A DNA stretch of 64,000 nucleotides from Reclinomonas americana ATCC 50394 (GCA_048213135.1 PS015120.1:54743-118742); one strand, 5' to 3'; positions 22,184-35,000 are shown, numbered from the stretch's first letter. Notes: generated by a model from the letters alone, not told the origin. Numbers and translations: made by a program.

Positions 22184-23017
22184 NNNNNNNNNNNNNNNNN
22201 NNNNNNNNNNNNNNNNNNNNNNNNNNNNNNNNNNNNNNNNNNNNNNNNNNNNNNNNNNNNNNNNNNNNNNNNNNNNNNNNNNNNNNNNNNNNNNNNNNNN
22301 NNNNNNNNNNNNNNNNNNNNNNNNNNNNNNNNNNNNNNNNNNNNNNNNNNNNNNNNNNNNNNNNNNNNNNNNNNNNNNNNNNNNNNNNNNNNNNNNNNNN
22401 NNNNNNNNNNNNNNNNNNNNNNNNNNNNNNNNNNNNNNNNNNNNNNNNNNNNNNNNNNNNNNNNNNNNNNNNNNNNNNNNNNNNNNNNNNNNNNNNNNNN
22501 NNNNNNNNNNNNNNNNNNNNNNNNNNNNNNNNNNNNNNNNNNNNNNNNNNNNNNNNNNNNNNNNNNNNNNNNNNNNNNNNNNNNNNNNNNNNNNNNNNNN
22601 NNNNNNNNNNNNNNNNNNNNNNNNNNNNNNNNNNNNNNNNNNNNNNNNNNNNNNNNNNNNNNNNNNNNNNNNNNNNNNNNNNNNNNNNNNNNNNNNNNNN
22701 NNNNNNNNNNNNNNNNNNNNNNNNNNNNNNNNNNNNNNNNNNNNNNNNNNNNNNNNNNNNNNNNNNNNNNNNNNNNNNNNNNNNNNNNNNNNNNNNNNNN
22801 NNNNNNNNNNNNNNNNNNNNNNNNNNNNGACTCACCCACCAAAAAAGGCGCGAGCGAGCGCTACAACTACTTCATCTTTCGCGCGAGAGAACACACGCGC
22901 TCGCATCCTCTCTTCTCTCTCCTCGTCTCCGTCTCTCTCTTTCACACACTGCCAGAGTGCCAGAGTGAAGTGACACAGAGAGCGAACGAGCAAGCGAGCA
23001 CAGCGAGCATCACGCAT

Positions 23018-23249
23018 ATGTCGCACCGCCGACGACGCGGGAATGCCTCTTCGTCGACACACGCTCTTGCCTCCTCCCCGCCCTCTCTGATCGTGTCGCC
23101 CTCGTCACCACTCTCCTCGCCTTCGTCTCCCACCAGTGACGCAGACACACCGGCGAGTCCACCACCAATCACCTCACTCTTGCACTGTGTGCCGCACTGT
23201 GCGAGCGACGAAGTGGTGTTGCTGGAGCAGGTGAGAGTGTGAGCGATGT

Positions 23250-23283
<34 letters not shown>

Positions 23284-25913
23284 NNNNNNNNNNNNNNNNN
23301 NNNNNNNNNNNNNNNNNNNNNNNNNNNNNNNNNNNNNNNNNNNNNNNNNNNNNNNNNNNNNNNNNNNNNNNNNNNNNNNNNNNNNNNNNNNNNNNNNNNN
23401 NNNNNNNNNNNNNNNNNNNNNNNNNNNNNNNNNNNNNNNNNNNNNNNNNNNNNNNNNNNNNNNNNNNNNNNNNNNNNNNNNNNNNNNNNNNNNNNNNNNN
23501 NNNNNNNNNNNNNNNNNNNNNNNNNNNNNNNNNNNNNNNNNNNNNNNNNNNNNNNNNNNNNNNNNNNNNNNNNNNNNNNNNNNNNNNNNNNTCTGTCTCT
23601 CTCTCTCTCCACTCACTGATTGATCATCATCAATCTAATCGCACGAGACAACTGACATTCTCTCGTGGATTTCACAGCCGACGACTCCTCCTGCGACGCA
23701 GCTCTACGACAGCATTCGCGGTGAGGTGTCACTGGCCACTGTTGCCACCTCCGCCGGTTCTTCGTCATCGGGAGTCAAGCTTGAACGCTCGGCCACCGAG
23801 GGCTCACTGTACATTCCACCGAGTGTGGCAGCCGCCGCCGCAGCCGCTGAGCAGGAGCAGGCAGTGGCATCGGCGAGGAAGACACCCGTTCCGAGCAGCG
23901 CCGTCAAGAGGTTCGTCTGTGAGTGTCATTTTGTGTGATGCAGTTGGCGCTCACTTGCTTGCAGCGACGAGGCCATGGCCAGCGCCGCCGCCAATGCCAA
24001 CAACACCACCACCAACAGCAACAACAACAACAATGTGACGGCCACCAACAGTACGAAAAAGCCGACCGCCACGACGGCCTCGAGTGGGAGGCGACGAGGT
24101 GGACTGCTCGCCCCGCTGCTCGATTTCGTTGCCGAGGAGCTCGAGCTGGGCGCCACCAAGGGCGTCGGGGAGGGCGATGCATCGCATCGCGACAAGGCGG
24201 TGAGCATTCAGGTGGCAGTGCGCAACTTTGCGCTCGTGCCCATGGAGCTGGAAAAGGTGTGTGCATGTTCGAGTAGTGTGCGTGTTTGGCAGACACAGCT
24301 CACTGTGCTGCTCGTCGTCAGTTTCTGATTCTCGGTACGCTGGCCTGCATCGACGCCTTCTTGTATCTCTTCACTATGCTGCCGGTGCGTCTGCTGGCCT
24401 CTGTATTTATGCTGATGACCGGAAATCTGTCGCGGTGAGTGCTCTGAATGGAGAGGGAGAGAGAGAGAGAGCGAAAGAAGGAAAGAAAGAAAGAGAGAGA
24501 GGAATGGGGCTGTGACATGGAGAAACAGAGAAAAAACAAAGGACGGGAGAGAGTACTCTCTCCCTTCCCCTCTTTTCTCCCTCTCCTGCTCCCTTCCCAC
24601 CTCACTCACTTTCCATTCTTCCCCAGCTTGAAGCTCTCCCACCGCGCCGACCTCCTCAAATTCGTCATCATGATCTGCACGGTGTATGTGCTGCTGTACT
24701 TTGACTACGCCAAGGTGTACCACTTTGTGCGCGGCGAATCCACACTCAAGCTCTACGTCATCTACAATCTGCTGGAGGTGTTCGACAAGCTGTGCTGCTC
24801 GTTCGGACCCGACATCCTCTACGCCTTTTTCTACGCGGTGTGCGCCAATGGAAATCACCGGCTCGTCACCTTTATCGGCACCATCTTTTATCTCTGTTGC
24901 GTACAGTTCTCTCGCTTTTCTTATTCCGCTAGCGATATCTCTCATGCGGTGCCACCCACACAGTTGTGCACTCGCTGGTGCTGCTGGGACAAGTGGTCAC
25001 GCTGAACGTGTCACTCAACTCACGCAACAACGCCCTGCTGACACTCCTCATCTCCAACAACTTTGTGGAGCTAAAGGGCAGCGTATTCAAGAGGCTAGAT
25101 AACAAGAACCTGTTCCAGATCTCGTGCAGTGGTGCGTGACGCTCTGCCAATCCCATCAGTTTTGCCTCGCTGCATTCCCTCCGTTGAAGCACCCTCCTGC
25201 ATTCTCGTAGACGCGGTCGAGCGCGTGCAGCTGACGGTCTACAGCATCGTGATTGTCATTCAGAATCTTCACGCCGCCGGCCAGGCCGACGTGCTGTGGG
25301 TGTTGTTGCTGCTGGCAGCTGAGGTATGCAGTGCTCGAGGAGAGGCACACTTAATCACGACTCACCTGGGTGGCTGTAGGTGTGCGTCGACTGGGTGAAG
25401 CACTGTTTCCTCACCAAGTTCAACGGCATTCGTCCCGAGTCGTATCAAGTATTCCGCCTGCTTCTGTGCAAGCAAGTCACGGCTCCGCTGGCGGCCAATG
25501 AGATTGTGCGTGAATTCCCGTCGTCTCTCTGTCTCTCTCTCCCCCTCCCAAATTCTTACACTTTCGACAGCGCGCTCTCGATGCCTCCGGCAACGCACTT
25601 CACCGACTCGGATTCGTGCCGATCCCACTCGCCTGTCTCGTTGCGTGGACGCATTTCGTGTCGCCCCCTTCTCCTGCGGCTAACGTACGCGCAGCTCACT
25701 CGAGTACTCGGCGAGACACTACAAAGCATGCTGCCGGCGACGTGGTGGTTGTTGGTGCTGGTCGGCTTGCTGGTCCTTGTTGTCGTCAAGTGCGTGGTCA
25801 AATCGGTGCTCGTCGAGTACGCCAAGCGCTTCGTGTGCTCGCGGAGCGAACTCGTGCAACGCCTCAATCACGACGAAAAGGAGCTGCTGCGTGCCGCCGA
25901 TCAGCAGGAATGA
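23018..25913 (+). CDS. TAPT1: TAPT1 / Emp65 family multi-pass membrane protein
   Basis: Ten exons: 23018-23230, 23678-23910, 23965-24256, 24322-24434, 24627-24895, 24964-25131, 25211-25323, 25380-25505, 25571-25657 and 25695-25913 (TGA). The N-terminus is Ser/Pro/Ala-rich with an Asn/Thr run. The conserved core follows: KLYVIYNLLEVFDKLC, FGPDILYAFFYAVC, VVTLNVSLNSRNNALLTLL, ISNNFVELKGSVFKR, NLFQISCSDAVERVQL and KFNGIRPESYQVF, the signature run of TAPT1/Emp65 (formerly DUF747). Several hydrophobic segments span the core and the last exon. Known family members act in the ER membrane (yeast Emp65) and near the ciliary base in animals. The intron before the last exon is only about 37 nt, and the exon 5 donor is GTTGCG. 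The first intron contains a gap in a CT tract. It is convergent with glomulin (84 bp between stops). Confidence 0.96.
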
Positions 25914-25997
25914 GAGACTGTGTGTGCGATTATGGCGAGAGAAATGTTGTAAAAAAATGAGGTACTACTTGTGTCACTGACGAAAGTGCGGCCGCAT

Positions 25998-27620
25998 TCA
26001 CTGACTGCCGCCCTCGCTACCGCTTCCACTCGCACTGCCCGCGGAATCCTCCTCTGCGGGGCCAGCAGAGACCGCGGACGGTGGTAGCACAGTGCCGGCA
26101 GCAGAGGGGGCTTGTGGGACCGCCTTGAGCATGTCGAATACCTGAAGGACACATCAGCATATTTTGGCCCACCCTCTCCTTCCCCTCCTCCCTGCCCACA
26201 CTCACCTCCATGTACAACGACTGCAGTGCCCACAAGTTGGAGATGAGCGCGCGCTCGGCACCAATGTTGGCCGACTCGAATCCGCCGTCCTCGCGGCGCG
26301 GGAACTGCACCGATGGGTCATGCATATCGCGCGTACGCAACTCGGCACTGATTTTCACAGTGCTGCTGGCCGCTGCTGTCAGCGGTACCAGCGCCGAGGC
26401 CACCTCCACCGCCACTGAATCGTCCTCTTCTCCTTCACCTTCGCCAGCCTTGCCTTCACCGGCAGCCAACGGCGACATGGATTCATCCTCCACCACCGCC
26501 TTGCGCAGTCGCTCCTCTTCCAGCTTGCGCTCCTCGTCGGCCACCGACTTGCCAGCGCGCTCATACAACAGTTTGAGGCAGGCCTCTCGCATGCGGCGCA
26601 CGGAGCGCGGCGCCCAGGCGTGCCACGGATCGGGACCAAGAATGTCGGCGTTGGCGCGACTGGCCAGCAGCAGGAACTTGTACGTGTTCAGCAGGCTCAT
26701 TAGTGCGTCAATGTGCTCGACCGGGTATCCGGCCAGACGCTGCAGGCACAAAAACACAATCTTGTAGGCCTTGGGCGAAAGGAATTCGCTCGCCTCGTCT
26801 GGCATGCGACCGAGTCGGCGGAAATCTTGCAGACTGCGCACAATCTGTGCACGCACACACACACACAAGGGTTTTCAGGACAAATCACGGAGAGCGACCA
26901 TGCACTGAATGCACACACGCACCTGGTTCTTAAAGCACTGAATCAGCATGCTCACGAGCGTGTGATTCGAGTTGTCCAGCAGCCGATACAGCAGGTCGAA
27001 TTGCAGTGAACGACGACACCGACTGACGAGTTGGAGGAATGTGGCATACGCTCCACGTCGAACCTCGTCCAGCGGCGAGTACACCATGACGGCCAACAGC
27101 GTCTGCGCGCTTGCATTGAGCATCATCGACACAGCAAGGCGGGGAGCATGCAATGCATCACGCACCTGTGTCATGTCGATCAGTTCGTCAAACTCATGGC
27201 CCGTCTCGACCGTGTACTCCTCCTCCAGTTGCTCGATAAAGTGGCCCGCCAACTGGGCGCCCAGTCGGTGCACCGGCGCCACATGACTAGAGCATCGCAT
27301 ATCAAGGCAAGTCAACAATCTCACAAAACACCAGAAGGCAAAGAAAAAGGCGGGCCTCACCTTGACAGCATCTCTCCAATCACCGGCAGCGCAAGACGAA
27401 ACTGCGCCGTCGGTGGCATAACATAGGAGCGCACCGGCACGGGCAGACCAGCTGCGGCCGTCATCTGACCGACCCTCTCCTCCATCACACGAGTAAAGTA
27501 GACGTACAGCCCAACGCCGAGGTCCGTGTACTGCACCACGTCCGTCAGGTCGTCGTCGTCTTCCGGGTCGGGCACGGTGGGGTGTTGTGCGTGTTTCTCT
27601 GCGTATTTTATCATGCACAT
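25998..27620 (-). CDS. GLMN: Glomulin/ALF4 homologue, C-terminal half
   Basis: The first exon shown runs from ATG-like 27620 to 27361 but is probably internal; then about 27290-26925, 26848-26210 and about 26143-25998 (TGA). A possible 63-nt intron at 27175-27113 has no stop and is a multiple of three, so it may or may not be removed. The order of motifs follows glomulin: VMVYSPLDEVRRGAYATFLQ, then LLYRLLDNSNHTLVSMLI, CFKNQIVRSL, a helix with HIDALMSLLNTYKFLLL, and a final LWALQSLYMEVFDML. These parallel 'TLCPIETLR...', 'LFRCLLNTSNHS', 'IKNQIDMSL', 'IMASLNLLRYLVI' and the C-terminal RBX1-binding helices. Glomulin/ALF4 inhibits cullin-RING ligases by binding RBX1. The insert with many Glu/Gly (about 26430-26400) is lineage-specific. 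The N-terminal half is found on the other strand at 28026-29376. Confidence 0.8.
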
Positions 27621-27774
27621 TCAGTTTAGGAGATCACAATTCCGGCCTCCTCTCTCTCCCCTCTCCTTCACACTCATAAATGTATTGTGCTTGCTTCTCT
27701 GCGTAGTTTTTTGCACACACCCAGTTCAGGGAATCACTGCCCTGTTCACTGTAGTGCTCTCCTTCCCCCCTTCC

Positions 27775-27808
<34 letters not shown>

Positions 27809-28025
27809 NNNNNNNNNNNNNNNNNNNNNNNNNNNNNNNNNNNNNNNNNNNNNNNNNNNNNNNNNNNNNNNNNNNNNNNNNNNNNNNNNNNNNNNNNNNN
27901 NNNNNNNNNNNNNNNNNNNNNNNNNNNNNNNNNNNNNNNNNNNNNNNNNNNNNNNNNNNNNNNNNNNAGTGGTCTTTCATCGTCGAGGCGTGCGTGCTCT
28001 GCCGTTGCTCACTGTGGCTGAACAG

Positions 28026-28749
28026 CGTTGAGCCGTATCACGGCGAAGCGAGCTCGTTTCGTGGCCTCTGCCGTGCAGGCAGTGTCGTGCCTTTTCAACG
28101 AGCTGCTGCAGGAGGAGTCGGCGAGGAGAGTGTCGGAGGAGGTGATGGAAGATGAGGACATGGAGGTGGAGACGAGCGTGGCCAACGACTCGACGGCATC
28201 GGAGGACGCCATCAACATGCGACTCAATCTGGAGCTGTTTCGGAGTGTTGTGCGCTTTGCCAGCGGAGTCTGCTCATGGTTGACCAGCAGGGTACGGCGC
28301 AGGGGTGGTGAAGGGAAGGGCAAAGAGTGAGAGGGAAGGGCAAAGAGTGGGAGGCAGCAGGAGTGGAAAGTTTGCTTACTGTTTGACTGCGCCTCATGGC
28401 AATGCAGCGCACCGACAGCTCTCCGGACACGGTGGAGGAGCGCGTCTATTTCCTTTACCTTGCCTTCTCGCTGCTGGCCTGGGCGGCGCAGCAGCCCGGG
28501 TACCTGGCCGAAAGCTCCACTGGTCGCCAGCTGGTCGATGAGCTCATTGTTGCGTTTCTTCGGCTGTCAGCTTCTGTGCATCACGCTCTGACCCGTGTGT
28601 GTCGCAGTTGGAGGTGCTAACTTGCGGAGCCAGTGACCGCTCGATTTTGGAGAGAAAGCGCTTGTGCAAGTGGCTGGTGGAAAACAAGAAAGAGAACCGC
28701 AAACAGCTGGAGCACTTGCCGGATGTCAGCGAGGTGATGAAGGACATTG
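28026..28749 (+). CDS. GLMN: Glomulin middle segment in an apparently inverted contig
   Basis: Three exons (28026-28291, 28408-28548, 28608-28749), all with consistent phase, in the contig 27968-28846. They encode a helical stretch (CLFNELLQEE, LELFRSVVRFAS, ERVYFLYLAFSLLAWAAQQPGYL, LERKRLCKWLVENKKENRKQ). By order of helices this fits glomulin between the N-terminal CNxKEL segment and the C-terminal half: compare 'LALSTLWNQL', 'CCKALIEFTKPF', 'FASEIIGFLSAIGHP'. On its own it would be an unclassified HEAT-like protein. The sequence lies on the plus strand, while the rest of the gene is on the minus strand. Flipping this contig in place gives the correct order. Confidence 0.55.
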
Positions 28750-28773
28750 GTGAGTGTGGGGGAGGGGGAGGGG

Positions 28774-28829
<56 letters not shown>

Positions 28830-28918
28830 GAGGAGAGAGACGACGANNNNNNNNNNNNNNNNNNNNNNNNNNNNNNNNNNNNNNNNNNNNNNNNNNNNNN
28901 NNNNNNNNNNNNNNNNNN

Positions 28919-29376
28919 GTCGCTGTACGAGGCCTCCGCCGATGAGGGCGATGATGATGCGGTGCTCGTGCAACAAAGAGTGCAAGTGCTGCAGGCATTG
29001 CGTGATCGGCTGAATGCACCAGTCGTGCATCAGGTGAGTGATGATTGAGCATTCTCCTCTGTTTATGTGGCTCAACTCACACCGCACAGGCCATCACTGT
29101 CAATGCCTTTGAGGTGTTTTACCTGATGACCGACTGGGTGCAAGCGTACGGCGACTCGGTGGCCTCGGTGGCTGAAGAGGTACTGCGCTCGCTGCACCCC
29201 CCTCCCCTCTCGTCTCTATCGTCACCAACGTGAAACATGATGCAGGTCCTGCTGGCTCTGGCGGCCGCCTGCAACGCCAAGGAGTTGTTCCTGGCGGTGG
29301 TGGAGAAGCTGTCGGATTCATCACTGCCGCGTACACTGCGCATGTCGATGTTGCACGTGCTGGCGACGGGTGCGCT
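28919..29376 (+). CDS. GLMN: Glomulin N-terminal segment in an apparently inverted contig
   Basis: Exons 28919-29033, 29090-29179 and 29246-29376 run between the gaps at 28847-28918 and 29377-29396. The text FEVFYLMTDWVQ...LAAACNAKELFLAVVEKL matches glomulin's 'VYFLIFDLLVKLCNPKELLLGLLEL' near its N-terminus, and LRMSMLHVLATGAL continues as in 'SILLLLQPLQTVI'. In protein order this piece should come before 28026-28749, and both before the minus-strand exons at 27620-25998. That order arises only if each of the two contigs is individually reversed. The very first glomulin exon is not visible. Confidence 0.65.
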
Positions 29377-29396
29377 NNNNNNNNNNNNNNNNNNNN

Positions 29397-29497
29397 GGTC
29401 GCAAGAGACCAACAAACTCCAACCAGACAGCTTCCCAACCCTCCTGTGACACAACACACCGTCACAGTGTCAGCATACACAAACACACACACGCTCT

Positions 29498-29528
<31 letters not shown>

Positions 29529-29724
29529 GCGCTGCAGTGACATGTCGTGTGTGCGCGCGTTCTCATTCGCCCCTCGCTTGCTTGCTGCAGCGCAACTTCT
29601 GACGGGTGGTGGAGCTGCGGGTCGAGCCGAGCAAGCGAGACCCGGAACTCAGCAAGTGCTTGCATGTGACGAGAAACACAAACTGATTGCATGCAGGACA
29701 ACTCTTTGGTTGTTCATTAGCACT
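29397..29724. other. Non-coding stretch between glomulin and the giant receptor gene
   Basis: It follows a 20-N placeholder gap, holds a short CT run near 29503-29528, and shows no exon that I can support on either strand. It lies 3' of the giant minus-strand gene and would contain its 3' UTR. Confidence 0.5.
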
Positions 29725-31183
29725 TCACCGGCGAACCAACGTCACCAGCTTTCTGGCGGCACTGGTGCGACTCGACTGGCGACTCGATGGTGGCTCGGTG
29801 GGTGGTGCCGACTCTGGCACCGGCGACGGCACCATGGCCGGCACCGGCAGAGCAAACAGACCGAGTCGTTGTGCTTGAAGCAGGCGCGAAGGCAGACGAT
29901 GCCGCGGCGCCGACACTACGGTGGACGCGTCATCACGTCCACCAGCATCGTCGCCGTCCTCGTCCTCGTCGTCGTCGCCCTTCTTTGGCCGTTGTGGGTG
30001 CAGGGTGTGCGGCGGTGGAGGCGATGCTTCGGGACTGAGCAGAGCGCCGAACCGGCGGTAGCGAACCGGTGGCAGCGGCACAGGCGCCGGTCGCGTGTTG
30101 GGCGGTGGAGGCATTGCGCCGACAAGCGCAGTGAATACGGGCGACGGCTGCGTCTCTGCCGGGGGCGAAGCTCGGTCCAGCGCCTGCGTGAGGTTGAAGC
30201 GCGGCATGCGCACCAGTACCAACGACTTGTCAGAGGCGGTCTTCTGCCGCAGACGCTCACGTTCGAGCAGGCTGCGGCGGCGTCGGCGGCGTCGGATGAG
30301 GATGCATGCGATCAGGGCCGCCACCAGTGCGGCCAGCGCACACAAGCCGACAATGAGCCCAATGAGCGCCGGTCGACTCAGTCCACTGCCGCTGTTGGTG
30401 CCCGACGAATCCACGGCGGTCGGCGCCGGAGCCAGAACGAAATCGACGGACTGACTGCGCACCTCGAACGTTTCGGCGTCCACCACTTGCACCTTGTAGG
30501 TGAACGATGAGTCGGCGAATTGTCGCTCGGCTCGCCACGGCAACGTGTTGACGATCTCGGCTCGTTGATCTGTGCCGTGGCAAATAAGTTTCGAGCACAG
30601 CACCACCACTCCACTATCGACTCCGTTCCTCACCACCATCGCTGCACTGACTGGTCACGTTGTAGGCCAGGAACCAGAACAGGGACTGTCCGTCGGGCGA
30701 CAACACAGGCGGCACCGCATCCGAGCGGAGTGTCGGTGGCGAGAAGGATGCGAGTGAGGTGCCGGCAGGTGGAGTACCGACAAGCAACACATGCGCGAAT
30801 TCCATCGACAATCGCGTGCATCGCCACGTCAGTGAATTGGTTGTATCGAGCGCCACCACGCCCACCGAATCCTCTGGTGACGCCAGCGCCGGCGACGGTG
30901 GCACAGAGACGAGGATTTGCTCATCTGCCACACAAGAAACAAAGGGTGAGTGGTGGTCATTATTCGGCAGTTCTTTGTCGACATGCGCGAAACATTGCAA
31001 CAAAATGACCACCGAGTGGCTCTGCTCGCCAGTCAGCGAGTCGGCGAGGCGCAGCGTGGCGCGCTCGGATGTCATGTTGGCGTAGGCCTTGGTGACAGGG
31101 AAGTTCCACTCCAGCGAATTGAGTGACACGTTGCTTGTGCCGCTGCACACTGACGGCCAGCGCGTGGCCACCACAAATTGCAG
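29725..31183 (-). CDS. Giant NHL/TIG/KNH receptor: stalk, transmembrane helix and cytoplasmic tail (3' end)
   Basis: The last exon runs 30569-29725 (TGA), preceded by exons at about 30926-30645 and 31183-31000. The upstream exons finish a beta-rich extracellular module (Cys in LTWRC...NVTSQCSDG). The last exon has a Gly/Ser linker, one hydrophobic helix (LIGLIVGLCALAALVAALIA, about 30375-30315), a stop-transfer block of seven Arg (RRRRRRRSLLERERLRQK), then a tail rich in Pro, acidic DDDEDEDGDD and basic patches. This is the topology of a type I membrane protein with a proline-rich intracellular tail that could bind SH3/WW-type partners (inference). The N-terminal signal peptide is not visible because the 5' end of the gene is missing. 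Confidence 0.8.
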
Positions 31184-32048
31184 CTACAATGTGCAAAAAA
31201 AGGCCAGTGAGTCAACAAACACAAAGGTCTAAGCACCAGGCAATGGAGAGATAAACACCGCACCGATGCAGTCTCCGTCAACAGCGAGATGTCCACTTGC
31301 AGCGGCACGTCCGCCATGCACCGCCAGGAGATGGTGGTGGTCGAGAAGGGCTTCACGGTGGAGCTCACACGCGGCTCGGCCAGCGTAAGTGCTCCGGCTG
31401 TGCGAGACACAATGAATGAGTGCACTGCACGGAGCTCTGCAGCACACAACCCTCTGCAGTTCTCCTCCCTTCTCTCTCTCTCTCTCTCTNNNNNNNNNNN
31501 NNNNNNNNNNNNNNNNNNNNNNNNNNNNNNNNNNNNNNNNNNNNNNNNNNNNNNNNNNNNNNNNNNNNNNNNNNNNNNNNNNNNNNNNNNNNNNNNNNNN
31601 NNNNNNNNNNNNNNNNNNNNNNNNNNNNNNNNNNNNNNNNNNNNNNNNNNNNNNNNNNNNNNNNNNNNNNNNNNNNNNNNNNNNNNNNNNNNNNNNNNNN
31701 NNNNNNNNNNNNNNNNNNNNNNNNNNNNNNNNNNNNNNNNNNNNNNNNNNNNNNNNNNNNNNNNNNNNNNNNNNNNNNNNNNNNNNNNNNNNNNNNNNNN
31801 NNNNNNNNNNNNNNNNNNNNNNNNNNNNNNNNNNNNNNNNNNNNNNNNNNNNNNNNNNNNNNNNNNNNNNNNNNNNNNNNNNNNNNNNNNNNNNNNNNNN
31901 NNNNNNNNNNNNNNNNNNNNNNNNNNNNNNNNNNNNNNNNNNNNNNNNNNNNNNNNNNNNNNNNNNNNNNNNNNNNNNNNNNNNNNNNNNNNNNNNNAGT
32001 GCACTACACGGACGCTCTCGCAGCACACAACCCTACCTCGCAGTTCTC

Positions 32049-32097
<49 letters not shown>

Positions 32098-35000
32098 TCG
32101 CACTGTCACCGGATCGGTGGCCACACGGATGGCCGGCCGCTGAGCATCTCGAATCACCAACTGCACACGCCGAGACACGGCCTCTTTCGGTGGGAACCAC
32201 GGATACGTGTCGCCAAAGCCACCCTGACCGCACGTTGTGGTGCGCGGCGATGATGGTGCTGATGACCACCACACGCGTCCATCCGCCACATCCACCACAT
32301 CGAAGAACACTTGGCGCACCGACGGGTGGCTGCATGTGAATGTCACATAGTTGGGCAGGCTAAAGTAGCTCTGTGCCGGCGGCATGCGAGAAATGTCAAT
32401 CTCCACCGGCACAAACTGGAACTGGCGAGTGCTGTTGCTGACGGCGAGCCGCGAGTCGCGCACCAACACCGAGAAGAGGTCACTGGTGGCCGAACCGAAC
32501 TGCTCCACATCGGCCACCGTAATGTTGCGCAACAGCGAGTTCAGCGAGCCGTCGCAGGCCACATTGCGACCGGACGCCAGCAACAGCACGTCTTCGCCTG
32601 TCGACAGATTCTGCAGCACCACATCGACTGCCGTGGCGCGTCCCACACCGAGACAGCGGAACGAGAAGTCGATGGTGGCCGGCACCAAGGCCACCGGTGT
32701 CCACGTGTCGGCTGCGTCGAGCACAAACTGCGTCTCTGCGGATAGGGAAGTAACGTTAGGAACGCTTCTTTTCCTCTGCGGTTCACACGCATGCCTGAAT
32801 CACACTCACCGACGACTGAGAAGCTGGCGCTCACTGCCTGGGACGACGGAGAGTCGCCGTCGTACGCCTGCAATGCCAACATGGTTTCGCCAGTCACCGG
32901 CGCGGCTCGCCACGTGACAGTCGTGGAGCCGAAACACACAAAAGGCGACACGTTGGCCACCGGCACCAAGTACTGTTGATTGCTGGCGCGCACCACAGCG
33001 ACCACCAGGCGTTTGAACTGCGAGTTGTCGGCGCACGCGACCGTTGCCTCCACCGTGTCACCGCGCTTGTAGACCATGGATCCACGCAGCAGCGAGATCG
33101 ACAGGGTGCGCACGGCGTTCACGACCGTGGGGAAGGTGACCGAGAGTGTGGGTCGACTGGCGTCGGCAACCAGCAGCGAATACCGTCCAGGAGTGAGATC
33201 TGTCGGTGTTGCTCCGCGCATGTTGTTGGTGAGGCCACTCGACGCGCAGTTCGTCGCACTGGGCGTGAGTGTCACAGTGCGCGGTCCGAGTGGTGCCGGC
33301 GAATCCAGCGGCAACAGCGTGGCCTGCACACTGGTGGTAGGATCGAAATTGCACAGCAGTGTGAACGACAAGGTGTAGCCGGCGAAGACTGTTGAGGGGA
33401 CGTTGCTGAGCTGCAGCGATGCTTGCAGAGGCGTGAATACGGCACTTGTGGACACCACCACACCGTCGCTCACATCGACCACCCACGGATCGACGGAGGT
33501 TGGCGGCACTGCGGCCCACGCGAACGATTGCAAGGTGGCCATCGTGGGCTCGCACGTCACACTCACTGTGCCAATCGCAGTGCCGAGGTTGAACGGGTAA
33601 GTGTTGCGACGGTACGACAGCGTGACCGAGGTGGTAGCAGGTGAGTTGCAGCGGAATTGAACGGTGGCTGGCGAACCGGCAAAGAACGCCGACAGCGCCG
33701 GCACCACAATCGGTGTCGAAATCTGTCGTGCCAGCACGTCCACAGCGCTACTGGCTCCCACCACACTGCACAAATAAAACAGAGAACAGCCGTGAGTCCA
33801 TGAATCTACGTGCACCACCTCATTTTTTCAACACGAATCTCCTCTCTCTAACTTCAACCCTCACCTGGCGCGCTGACTGTCCACCACCCGCACTCGCATT
33901 CCAGTACCCGACTGCTGCAACGTCCACTGGTACACTTGCGGCGCGGCCGCGGGGCCACACGTGGTTGCCACTGCGGTACCGACCGTCGCGTTGTCCAAGA
34001 ATACGTCGACTTGCGTGGTGAGCGTGCTGGTACACACGAACTGCACGCGCGCCGTCCCACCCTCCACCAGCAGGGTTGTGCCAACCGACACCACCACAAC
34101 TTGATCGATGCCAATGCCCGCCACCGAAAACGTCTGCGCGGCACTCGCCGACACCTCCGGCACGCCGGCATCACGCACCACCAGCAGGATGGGCACAGCA
34201 AGCGGCAGTGTCTCCGGAATCGACCAGGAGAGCGCGGCACCAACTGTGCATCCCGTCACACGACCCACCACAATTTCTGAGCCGCTGACCTGCGCCACCA
34301 GCTCCACGGTGCCCACTAGCTGTGTGGCCACACAGTCCCACGTGATGGTGCGACGTTCTCCACGCGACACCGAGGTCACCAGCGGAGACAAGGCTGGAGC
34401 CGTGAACGCAGCCGCGGCCAACACCGATGCCGAGGCGACGCTGATACTGGCCGTGCTGGCATCCTCCACATCGACAGCATACGTGGTGCCGACGGTGATG
34501 GAGGAGGGAACCATCACCGACACCACATTGATGAACGGTGTGCCAGTCGGCGTGCACACCACCGTCACCGACGACGCCGGCGTCAGCGATACACGCGTGT
34601 TGGCCACCACGTTGCGGAGCCACACGTTGACTTGTACAGTAGGTGACTTGCAGGTGAACGACACCAAGTACGTGTAATGGGAGAACAACGAGCCGGTCGA
34701 TGGCTGCAGGATTGGCACACTTATGCTCGCCTCTGTGGCGAAACAGGGGATGTTGTTAGAGGAAACGAACATATATTGCAGAGGAAAAAACACTGGGAAT
34801 GCACGCAACGATACACAGTAATGCTGGTGGCAGTGGCGGCACCGATGGCTGGCTGTGCGGAATCAGTGACCCACAACAAGCCAGTAGTGGTTGGGCCGGG
34901 GAATGAGGCAGCAGTGAACGCGATGTTGAGCGATAGTTGCGTGCCGAAACCGGTGGTTGGATCGCTGCCGCACGAGACAGCTGCGGCAGAGGCGAGGGTG

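Noticed and set aside
25658-25694. A 10-nt intron (GTACGCGCAG) in TAPT1
   Set aside because: Too short to splice. Using the upstream GT at 25658 gives a 37-nt intron, correct phase and better agreement with the family.
27968-29376. Independent HEAT-repeat gene on the plus strand
   Set aside because: The CNAKEL segment and helix order match the missing N-terminal half of the adjacent glomulin gene, and both contigs are bounded by gaps. A separate gene is less likely.
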